Under the pieces are notes generated by a model. It was not told the origin of the DNA. It saw nothing but the letters and a program-made list of their open reading frames with translations, and did not search any database. Of a stretch of 64,000 bases of DNA, positions 23,301 to 35,300 are shown in pieces. Source of the DNA: Dendrophyllia cribrosa (Eukaryota; Cnidaria; Anthozoa; Scleractinia; Dendrophylliidae); contig JAJLRJ010000013.1 of NCBI GenBank assembly GCA_024195265.1, forward strand, positions 11,394,832 through 11,458,831, written 5' to 3'. Positions within the stretch are counted from its first letter, which is position 1. The number at the start of each line of letters is the position of its first letter. A program made the position numbers and the translations under genes.

Positions 23301-26300
23301 GTAACACTACTCATTCCGTGACAATAACATTCAGACACTGTACAGCTAGTTGGAAAAAAAGAAAACAGTTATTTTATCGCATAAAGAGCATTCAAAAACT
23401 TCATAAATGAACTTGATAAAAATGTCTGATTAACACAACTCCAAAGCAAGTGGATTGGCAATGAGTGAGACCTAGGAAAAAGCGGAGTGGGTCAGAGCAG
23501 TCTACTTTTTATGACCTTATCCTATTTTTAAACACAAATGCAGACGAAAACCCTCAGGTCTCCTAGTATGCTCTAAGTGTACAGAAACTTGTTACAAAAT
23601 GTACTATATTCGTAACCTATGTCAAATGGTCCTTTTTACAGTTTTAACCGTCTTCGGCACAAGCTGTAAAATACTTAACGTTACCATATGCTCAACAAAA
23701 TATACAGCTTCTGATTGGTCAATGACGAGTACATTAATAAGTTATAGAGTGCAATACGGAATTGTGATAAACGGTACCGGACAAGTAGAGACTCGATAGA
23801 GACGTTTTTACCGCCTAATGACATTGAAATAAGCTTTCAAGTTCAGTCATGCTGAAATATTTTCTAAACTGCAGTACTGTGATTGATATGGATATGAATA
23901 TATGAAAATCAGATATCACTCAATCATAAGTCACTCAGTACTGTGATTCTTTCAACAATTTCACGCTTGGTTTGCCTCGTTTGAAGCGATTTGTGTGCAA
24001 AGTAGCGTGACGCAGCAAAATGTTGTTAACAATATTATCAACAGGAAAATTGAACTGATGATGTTCAGAACGTTATCAAATAGCACCCGCCCAAAGGCTC
24101 GTGCAGTTTTGAGAACAACACTCGTGCCCGTAAATCACGAATTGCAATCGCGTTCCTACGATTTCCTATATAATTGGTCATCTAACATAATTGGTCATAC
24201 TAAAGAAATTAGCTGCGATTTCTGTAGTCAATAAAATATGGAATGACCTGAAATGATCTAACACGATATCTACAGGGGCGTAGCTAGCTTGAGCCATTAA
24301 GCCCGGGCTTAAGAGGATTTTCCGTGATGCTCTTTTTTTTTTTTTTTTTTCAGAAAATCTAGTTTATACATGATATTACTGTAAGCACTAAAAATACCTG
24401 TAATTTTACATTCGATCGTGATCAATTTTTTGACGAAATATTTTGTGGAGAATGCTGAAAACAGCATTTCCGAGCCTCTAGATTTTAAAATTTTCTAGAT
24501 GCGCCCGCCTTCGGCGCACGCTTGACGAGAGCCCCCATCATGATGATTTCGGGCTTAAAGGGAGAAAAGGGCTGGCTCCACACCCCCCCCCCCCCCCCCC
24601 CCCCCTGATCTAAAATGACCTAACGTGTTATCTTAAATGATGTAAACGATATTTAGAATCCCTTTGCTTAGAATGACTTTGAACAACAATGATTTCAAAC
24701 GGGCTACAACTTACAGTAAAACAATTTTCAGGGATCTAAAACAAATGTCAAATAACAAAAACAAAAGAATAAAAATCCATCAGGGAACTCCCTGAAAAAT
24801 GGACTACATTGCAACACACAATATCCCCAATCCCAGGAGTCTTCGCACAGACAAAAGAGTCTTTTTCACGGTATCTACACCGTTTGACGGGTAAACACTC
24901 TGTGGGTCCCTTTTTCTTTGTAATTCGCTTTAATTTACCTGAAAGTTGTTTTACTGCGGGGTACAGGGTTTTTTAGATCGTTTCACGTCTGGCCTGAACA
25001 TAGCTGGGGTAGCAAGCGTTCCCACACCAACGGAAGAGCTTTTTCAGCACGCAAATTGGGACGAGAGCCTCCCCCCGGCCCACCTCCCTTCCTCCTCAAA
25101 ATGCGGAATATAGCTCTTCCTTCGTACGGGAACGCTTGCTACGAAGACTGGACTGAAGTCAATTTTTTCCTTGTTGTTTGCATTATGGCGAATTTTAAAT
25201 ATCATTCACGACAGATCATTTTAGGTCATTCCTCTTTAAGTAACTATGAGTTACCTCCCTTACTTTTTTTTGTTAGTTACGACCAAAAAAAGCATTGACA
25301 AATGCAGGGTAAAGGGATATCCATAGATGCACGAGGCAGATTAATGCAGTTGATGCAGGTATTGGCTGTGGGGAGGAAAGAGGCTGTACACTCTACAAAT
25401 TTAAGGCTTGGGTTTAGCACGAATCCCAAAACAGGTTCCTCATCTGCACCAGTGGCAAATTGCAAAACATGTGCCAAAGATATCACACCTCTTCTGCCAC
25501 CTGCAGATTAAACATTAACAAGCTGTCAGCTACTCAGTCTGTAAAAGTAACAGTCACAGGCAGAGCAGAGCTGTGTACACGTCAGTAGTTTATGATATAC
25601 AATATTACAAATTAAAAGTGCAAATATGATTACTGTCATATGAACTTACTTGCAGCTTCCCTCAGATACTTCACGAAAAACTCATAAACATCATTTTCAA
25701 ACTTTCTGCTGTTACTCCCTTCCTCGCTAAATGCTGGTTTTAATAATTGAATCACATTTCTCACCGTGAGGACTTGCGGAGGGCCAGGTCTTAATAAATG
25801 TAGAAATATTGGAAGATTATGTCCAATCTACATGAAAGAAATAACATAGAACAAAGTCATCTAGCGAAAACTTCAATCACCTTCCTTAACATCAGTATTC
25901 CCCCTGAATTGAACATACCCTTTACTTAAGCAACGTATTAGAACAACAAAATGTACCAGTTGCTCTCCTTAAAACGACCCTGGAAGTACCTTTGGAATTG
26001 ATGTTAAAAAGGGACACTAAATTAAAGTGAGGTAAATGTATTATAAATAATTTTGGTAGGAATTTTCCATTGTGTAATTGAAAAAGTCAAATGTTGCAAT
26101 AACATGGAGAGGATGTTGAAATGTCACTTTGATGTATGGCCCAAGTCGCCCTTCCTTGATTTATTGTTTGTTCCTTACACCCCCACCCCACTTACTTTCT
26201 GACGTACTACTGAATATGCAAGTTTGAAGACACGTTGTTTTTAGACGCGTATCCATTTGTTAGGGTGGATTTCCACTGTCGCGTAATTTTTACGTGAGTA

Positions 26301-29300
26301 AATAAAAATAAGAGACGATGTATGAACAGCTCGCGTAAACTTTTACGCAAGCTGTTCATACATCGTCTCATTATATTTACGCACGTAACAATTATGCGAC
26401 AGTGGAAACCCACCTTATACTTTGTCAAATGTGTGTGTCCAGGACTTACTTGGTATATTCCAACCTTTTTAAGTCCCTCTCGAAATTCCGTAATACATGG
26501 GCGTTGGTCGTCACTGCAAAAGATGCTTTGTATGACGTCTTCACCCATAAAGGTTGGAAGTTTTCCGTTCTGAATGATACTGAGACCTTTGGTAATGGGC
26601 AGAAAAAAAATTAACTTCTACTGATCAGTAAAGAGTTTTTCTTTATAAAACAAATGTCTTGTTTTAAATTCCTAAAATGCTCTAGAACATTCTAAGGAAC
26701 ATTCATTTCTTTAAAGAGTACACAATGAACATAGAAGTTTCTAGAATATCGTACAATAGGAATTGTATTGGGGGTGGGAAGAAAGGCATAAAACGTGAAG
26801 TCTCCAGATTTTTGAGTGAACTATACCTTTAATAGACCAATTCCGATATATTAAAATTCATACTTGGCTCCGAGGTTTAGGGGAATAAAACAAAAGAAAT
26901 AAATTATTCATACCTGAACCTCGATGTGATTTCTTTTGTTTTATTCCCCTAAGCTTTGGAGCCAAGTATGAATTTTAATATATCGGAATTGGTCTATTAA
27001 CACCTGACCTTGCCTGAAGTTGAATTAAACTTGTAGTAGTTTGCGACCGCAAACTTGTAGTAATCAATAGTTTGGGACCGCTCTTGTAAGCGAACGTGAC
27101 CAGTTTCAAAAATTACCAACTGGTCGTTTCTTACTTTGTCTTTAACCCTCTCGTAAGCGAACACTTGTTGTGTGATATATTTAGCAGACATTGTATTATT
27201 TGCATCATCAGAATAAGATACGTTTTCAATATCTGTGGATATTTGACCTGTACATTCGCTTTGGTGCATTTCGTAAGTGGCCAGCCTGTATTGTTTCAGC
27301 GCATGGTCACTTGCTAGAGTGCATTCTCATAAGCGACCAGCTCTAGTTACGACCACCTTTTCTAGTTCCCAATGTGGTCGCTTACGAAATCTTTGACTGT
27401 ACCTACCAATTATAACTCCTACTGTAGTATATTTTTCTCTCAAAAGATCTCTCAATCCATTATCAAAGTAGGTGCTTTTGATTTCATTCAGCAGCAGACG
27501 GAAAAATTCTTTACGTGGCCCACCATAGTCTTGAGCCTCCTGCAAAATGTCGGAGCAAGTATGTAAGCATTAGTTATGGTTTGATTTAAGTTTTGGTTTG
27601 AAAATTTCAAATCAGTTTCATTTTTATTCGTCTAAGTTTTATCCATTGTCATAATCTAGAACAAAGAAAATCGAAATAAAACTGGTTTAAAAACTGTTCA
27701 AACCAAAAAATCTAAACCACAACAAATATACACACGTACAATGCATACATAATATTCTAATAAGCTAATAATGGGTAAGTAAGCTTTAAATTATTGCCAT
27801 ATCATTGAAACATACAATGTAAAAGCCACATTGGTGTTTGCAGTACAGTGGTTTGCTACAAATTTAAATTGTTACAACACTTAACTCTCACTTAATATTC
27901 AGTGGCCCAGATCAGTAAACAGCACTTTATAATTCAGCACAAACAACATACTAGTATTTTACCTCATTGTAAAACTGGACTTCTAACGTCTTCCTGTAGT
28001 CGGTCAGCCAACCTATTTCGACAACTGCTGTTTCTAGCAGATTTTCACGATTTACCATAATGAAGTTTGTATCGCCACGTTGTGCTTCATCTACACGCTC
28101 AATTTCAAGTGCTCTGCCTGTGACCATATTTAGTTGGAAACATCGCAATATTTCAACGGGGTTGGTTATGTTGTTGGTGTTACAATAGTGGATAGTCTTC
28201 TCAACCGCCTCATCCACTGACTTGTCGTCACGAACAGAGTCACTCGCAGATAGTGAATTTGCAACGTTTCTTTCAGTGGTTGTGGACTCACTGTCTGTTC
28301 TTTGTTGCGAAGTGGCTTGGATGATTGGAGGTGACTGAGTATGGCTGCTTTCACCACTTGTTGACGGCTCGTGTGAAGAACTTTGATCAAGAGCTTGTGA
28401 TACAGGACTGTGGTTGACATTTGTGGCAATATCTTGACCTGGAACACCTGCTGTGGAAGAGGTACCGACGCCTTCGTCAGAGTGCAGCATTGGCGGAGGA
28501 TCATCTTGATCTTCACTCTGAATAACAATTGATAATGTCTAAGTACCAGTAGGTGGACATGCGCCCATTTAAAAAAAAATTAAAATCAGCTTAGTCACAA
28601 AACTGTTTTTGACGAATAAACTTCCGACCAAATAAAATGTTTTCAGTCAGAACAAAAATAGTGCTCCCGACGTGCCGTGCAAATTACTACATAGTACAAT
28701 TGTACAAGAAGGGACGCCTATGACAACGATCAACAGTATGAACGGCTCCATTCGCTAGAAGAGCCAATGTAACAGTTTTCACATTTTATAATTATCGTCG
28801 TCTTCAAACTTTAAAAGAGAGGTTGTTTCGCTGCTGGGTTCATGATCAATCAGTCTTGAATCTGGGTCAAATGTAATCATGCATCATAGTTCCTGATATC
28901 AAGCCATGGAGACACACTAGAGACTGGAGAGGGTTGGAGACACACTAGAGACTGGGGAGGGTCTTCGATTATACACTAGTAACGCATTTCAAATATTTTA
29001 CTTGCAATAGTTCCCCCCACCCTCACCCCACCCTCGTGGGGCTTGAAATTAAAGTCCATATTCTGGGCTTAATAATGGAGCTTTTACGGTAAAATACATG
29101 CCAGTATTTTACAATTGTCATTACGTACCCCACAAATCTCCATATGCCGTCGCATTTCTGACAGCGCGATAGGCATTTTGCACACGAGACAGTCTTCGTA
29201 TTCATCCCCCCACGCATCGGCATCATCGGCAAGAGCTATGTCGATTTGGATTGGTCGTATGTAAATGCGGCCAGTTCCAAAACAGCGAATTTCCTCTGTA

Positions 29301-32300
29301 CTACAGCTGCCATATGACACAACTGTTAATTCCGTTCTTGACTTCTCTTTCATGGTTAGAAGTTCAAAACCCCCACAGGTTTTCAAGGGACTAAAAGCTC
29401 TAAAACAAAAGGAAAAACATAATTGTAAGGCTTCAATAATTCCTTTAAATGCATGGGTTTTTCCCAACGACAATTAAAAAAATGGAATTCGCCGCGGTGG
29501 CCAAAAGAGATACGAGAATGAAAAAGGCAGAAAAAAGAAACAATATGAAAATGACAAACGTCAAAGCTAAGCTGTTTAAAATGAGAGAGAGAACATGAGC
29601 TGGGCTGGTATTACATGAGCCGAGCCAGCCTGGGATGGGTAAGATTAGGTATGATTCTGGCACAAAGAATGTGTCGGATGATCTTGATCACCTTTCTCCA
29701 GCAATTTGTGGTTTTATTTTCTCAGATTTTCTGCACTTATGCCCTGCATGGGCAGCTTTACCTCTACATCCTATTTAGAAAGAGGAATATTTATTTTCTG
29801 GTCGGAAGCGAATTTAATGCTGCCCTAGTGACGTGATTACATGAAAAATTTTCAGCCCGGTTTGCCGGGATTCGGACCGGCATCGTGATACCGGGATCTC
29901 GGCGCGGCTAAAGACTCGTCCGTTTGTCATGTAATAACAAAGTTGATTTTTGCTGCGTTTAACATAGGTGCCGAGAACGCGGCAAACTGGGCCAGCACGG
30001 CTCATACAATTAGGCCCTATGCCATTTAACCCTTAAAATTTGCTAACTTGTTATAAGTAAGAACTTACTCTTGTAACACAACTTTCACGGCTTCTGCACT
30101 CCCTGTTGCAGGAAGTAAAAGTTTTTTCTCGCCCAACAAATTATTTTTAAGTTTCATCTTTTCCGCTGTCGATGGGACGTGGTCCTGTTCCTTTTCGGCC
30201 AGGCAAACAAACGTTCGTGTAATAGTTTTTTTCTGCAAAAAAAACAAACATGGACAAATCATTGTGGGATTTAGCACACGGCACTGATAGGATGCAAACA
30301 TCTTTTTACTCTTTTAGACCATTAATTCAGTTTTAAAAGGAATATTTAAACCACGTGGACAGAAAGAATATAAATGTGATACTGCTTGCCATTCAGTATG
30401 AAATGAATAGTAAAAGTCCCTTTTCTTAACAATAAATTTATTCTTGGTTTTCACATGACGTCATAAAAATTAAAAAATCTAAAGCATACGTCCTACAAAG
30501 CTGTTTCTAACATGGTATGTGGATACAAGTGTTACAATCTTTCACAAAACGTTTCAGGTTTTAACGATATTTTGCTTCCGATTTACAAAGGTTTTAAATG
30601 TGTCACGCAATGCGTCACGCTATTTCAGATAAGCCGCGAAAATAAACAAAATTGAATCAGCTGAAAGTTATTGTTTGCATTATAAGTGCTTATAAGCCGA
30701 GTTAATGGAGCTTATAGCAAATACAATATTTTTGGATGTGATTTTTGGTGTAGTTAAGACTTTGAATTTTTGGCCGCCATCTTTGAGCCCCTGAGTGGGG
30801 GACGGGGGGGGGGGGGGGGGGGGGGGGGGGAAGGGGGGGAATAAACTCTGAACTCTCTGTATTTTCGTCAGTTTTGGATACGTCACTAAACTAATATCTT
30901 GAGAATGTTAGCCGCTATAATATAACCAGCACTAATTTGTCAAATTGTAAACCGGTACGAAAAAAAAAAGTAGTTAAACTACACTTTTTGGAGGCTTCTT
31001 ACTATTAAGCCCTTATCTGATGGTAGTAATATTAAAATCATTTAATACATTTTTAGCAGTTTACCCTTTGAAGCCGCAGCACTCCTCGCTCGTTGGTTCA
31101 GGGATCTCGTCCGGCTTGCGGAATATGGCTGGATTCTCTTAAGTATGTTAAAGTAACAGAAAAAAGAGTGTTGGTCAACTAAACTAATAAAATTAAAAGG
31201 AATGTTTACATACACCTAGTTACATTTAAATTGTTTCACTATTCTAGCACTGGTGTATGACTGGTTTGCCACCGTTTTTTTAATCATACACACCATAAAA
31301 AAATAAATTATAAACAAACATAACTTGAAGTTAATATATTTGTTTCAGTATCGGTTGAAAACTATGATCATGGTAAAGGACATTAATGTTGTCAAATAAT
31401 TCCAAAAGTGTTGTATGAAAGCAATGACAACACACACCGATTGCCGGTTGAAAAGCCGTCGATGCTCTTGAACAACAGCTGGTTGCAGGAGGGCTCCTGT
31501 TGGTCGAGATGAGGTAGTTGGTGTGACGGAGGGAGCTGAAGATTGTCCCGCGCCACCAAGCGCGGCACACGCCCTTCGCAAAAGATCAGCCACTTCAACC
31601 TGATTAGACGAGGAACTCTAAAATAAAATCAAAATTAATTCAGTGAAGAATGACAACAACGATTATACTAAATGACAGCAGAGGTGAAGATTGCCTTTTG
31701 TCCCGAAAAAAACACATTGCTTAACCAAGAGGTCACTAGCGATAACCATCTCAGTTGTCGTTTTACCATAATTATAGTCCTCATTTAAAATATTTCTAAA
31801 ACTCATTACTGCAAAATTCTTACCATGACCAAAACCACGAGTCAGAATAACCTGAAACAAAAGAACCATCGATGATAAATGAACTTACGAGTTATATTTA
31901 ATAAGCTAAAGCTTAAATGAACGGCCACTGGTCTATTTGTTTTTAGTCCCGGACAATCCATCAAAATACCGGCAACGTTAAATGAAAGTGAATCGAACTT
32001 GGTCTCTAGATGTCTTTCAAGCAAAGTAGAGCAAACCAAAGCCTTCAGTTGAAGGCTAGAACAAGAAAAAAAGCGGCATTGTTCGAAGATGAAGTTCAGT
32101 TTTGCTAAAAAACCGAATAAACATTCTTGACAGGCCGCACAGAACATCATTTTATCTGTGCCAATGTGCCCTCCAGTGTTGCAATAGACATCACTACCAT
32201 TTGTCGCAGAATAATAATAATTGGCTAAGAGAAATAAAATCAGGTAAAAGGCAAACTTACCGGGGGATTTTCAATAAAGCCGATGAGACGAAGTGAAGGC

Positions 32301-35300
32301 CGTGAAGTTGTTCGTCGTGTGCGAGTTCATGTGGACTGCACAGAGCACGTGAGTATTTTGGCGCCAAATTCCAGACTAGTTGACGTCATACCCCACATAG
32401 ATTACATCATTTCACTTCAAGCTGCTCCATTTCACTGCAGGCTATTCCATTTCATGTTTGTATTTTTGGCGGTCTCGGCACGAATCATTTGATGTAACAC
32501 TAAACCATTTCACATTACGCTTAACCATTTGGTGTCACGCTAAACCATTTGACATTACGCTAAACCATTTGGTGTAACGCTAAACCATTTGACATTACGC
32601 CGAAAACCATTTGGTGTCACGCTAAACCATTTGACATTACGCTGAACTATTGCACATTACGCTGAACTATTTCACATTACGCTGAACTATTTCACATTAC
32701 GCTAAACCATTTGATGTTACGTTAAACCATTTCAAATCACGATTAACCATTTGTCGGTAGGTTAAACCATTTCACACTACGTTAGACCGTTTGGTATTGT
32801 ACCAAATAATTTCACATTACGCTAAACCATTTGATGTTACGTTAAACCATTTCAAATTTTGATAACTAACCTTTTGTCGGTAGGATAAACCATTTCACAC
32901 TACGTTAGACCGTTTGGTATTGCACTAAATCATCTCACATGACGCTGAACCATTTGAGACTTCACTTTGTCGTTTAAACATTGGACACTAGACCGATTTT
33001 CATTTACTTTCACCAATTCTACTTAGTCTGTGTGGTTTTACAAACGGAAGCTGAACTATTCCCATTTAGACTTGATCATTTGTGTCTATATTGTACCGTT
33101 TCGACAACGGCGACTATACGGTTTGTGAACTGTCTAAACCATTTATTGGTTGAGTATTTCATTCCACAAAGAAAACCTGTCCAACTACATTTTAACTTTA
33201 TCATTTCTAGATCATCTATACCAACTTACAAAAGACCATTGAACCATTCATGTTTATTCTAAGTCGTTTGCAATGTTTGTATTTTTGGCGGTGACGGCCG
33301 CCCATAAAAAACCGTGAACATGACATGTCCGTTGTGTAGCTATTAATCAGATACGAGACGAAATGTTTAGTCATGATGAAACAATTCTTTTCTTTATTCG
33401 AGCAAAAAATATGTCGTCTCCTTGTAGTTTTTTTTTTTCAGTTGTAGTTTACCTTTTTTATCTGTGTAAACCTAATGAAAACGGTGTCCTTTTTAGATTT
33501 TAGCACCCTCAGCGGTACCAAATTAATCTACAAAGTTTGAGCCATAAAAAGCTCGTAAGTTTTAAATGGGAGGCACCCCCGGAATGGGGTGGGGGGGGGG
33601 GGGGGGGGGGGAGAGGAGGGGCGGGCAAAATTTATGGACGGACGTTTTGCCTTTTTATTTTTTCGCAAAAAGTAGAAACAAATCGCTGCTCTGTTATTTA
33701 ATTTGTACTTTGCTGTTGTTTGATTTTTCTACTCCAGCAGAGCTTCAGCTTGCGCAAAATCGAAAGTCAGTCCAAAGAGACAAAGAAATTGTCAGTTCTC
33801 CAATGAAAGGCTCCTATAAGCCAACTCGCGAATACGAAACGCATTACGAAATACTCCTCAGCTAAAAATTCATAATATATAGAGGTACGCACTTGAGGAA
33901 CAGATCCATATTAAAGTTAGTGGCGTCACCGCGGTAAATGTTTTGGGTCGCAATTTTAGAAATAAAGTACTTAAATTAATTATTTCGATAAAGGTTGTCA
34001 ACTTTATCATACTTCAGAAAAGAAAGGAAAAAATATTCCATGTCTCTACCAGGATTCGAACACACTGGTTGTGAAGTACAGCGCCTTACACTTGTGTATT
34101 AGACCAGCTAATACACAAGTAATTTATAGCATGGGTAAATTCTAATATTTAACCCGTGTTTATGTTGAAAAATTCATTTCAAGTGCGGTTTTAATTTTCC
34201 TTTAAATGACTCCAAACGCGAAACATCAGTAAACCGCGTTTATAATGTTCTCTTTTTCGGCGGTAGACTATTTGCATTTCTTTGCATTTGGAACGGTTAA
34301 AAAGACACACTAATGTCAGCGGAATTACCCAAAAATGTTCACAGCCGATGAAAGGAGTGAAATTTGCCTATTTGTCCCCGTCTTCTACTTTTTCATTACG
34401 CTTGGCGTAGCTTCGCGTATTCACGAGTTCAAAGCAATAAGAATTATCCCTGAGAGGCAGATATCCACCTCAAAAGATTTGTCCCTTCGCAATGGCTGTC
34501 TGATTAATTTACGAAAACTCTCAAGATAATTTAATTATTCTCTGATGACGTACTACTGTTTAACGGCCAATCAAGTTACGGGCACAAGGTCCGGTGAGAG
34601 TTTATATCAGGCCCTAATTTAACGAACGACCGCATGAGAGGACATAAGAAGGCTGCTAAAATGAGGCCTGATCGCAGGTCATATCAAACATGTCAAACTC
34701 CTCTTTTGATTTGTGACTACTACTAGTTTAAATCTTTAAAGCGACTCTATTCTTTGAGAGCTTATCCGCTGATCGCATACATACTGCTGTCGTCAGCTTT
34801 TCATTTTATGATATTCTTAATCTGATACTTTTAACTAAGGTACATCTTGAACTATCTTCGCAATGGAGTGCTTCGTTGCCCAGATGACAGACTAATTCAA
34901 GATGAACTGCTCTCAGAGGCTAAGTTCTATCAAGTTAAAGGGATAATAGCGCAGCTTGAAAGCGAAGATTCAATGGCCAACAATCCCTTAGAAACATCCG
35001 TGATTATAAAAAGTGAATTTCATCGTTCAGCTATTTTGTCATGGTTACCTTCTGGTGCTACCTGTTCTCTTTTGTACCGAGCTAGTGCCGATGGAAAAAC
35101 TCCGCAAGATTTTCATCGCTGCTGTGATAACAAAGGTCCCACCCTTGTAGTGATACAAAGTGGTCAAAACATATTCGGTGGCTACACTTCGAAATCATGG
35201 GAATCAGGTATGCACTTAATTGCTTTGTTTAATTACTGCGCCTTTCAAAAATACGCGTAATCTGAAGTTCAAAGCCCAACTAAGATTTACGTTTTACACT

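Larger units (their letters stand above)
17607..33306. mobile_element. 15.7-kb TIR transposon carrying a DDE integrase gene and a HECT E3 ligase gene
   Basis: Both ends read TATGGGCGGCCGTCACCGCC inward, and AAAAAC occurs on both sides (17601-17606 and 33307-33312) as a 6-bp target duplication. The inverted arms are 17607-18939 and 31935-33306. Inside are two convergent, spliced genes: integrase (19412-22095, +) and HECT ligase (31617-25277, -). The 3.2 kb between their 3' ends has no supported gene and contains a small hAT-like element. The whole lies in intron 1 of the BTB-TLDc gene. Long arms, a 6-bp duplication and a retroviral-type integrase recall Maverick/Polinton elements, but no polymerase, ATPase or capsid genes are present. 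I cannot match it to a named superfamily. Confidence 0.85.

Noticed and set aside
28166..28528. Alternative 120-codon frame over an E3 exon
   Set aside because: The phase-compatible frame of exon 28517-27963 explains this stretch; this one is its shadow.
30680..30886. Proline-rich frames over poly-G/poly-C (also at 21545-21877 and 48550-48795)
   Set aside because: Translation of homopolymer runs; flanking residues show no conserved pattern.
17607..33306. A Maverick/Polinton element
   Set aside because: Length, long TIRs, 6-bp duplication and an integrase fit, but DNA polymerase B, packaging ATPase, protease and capsid genes are missing and the ends do not start with AG.
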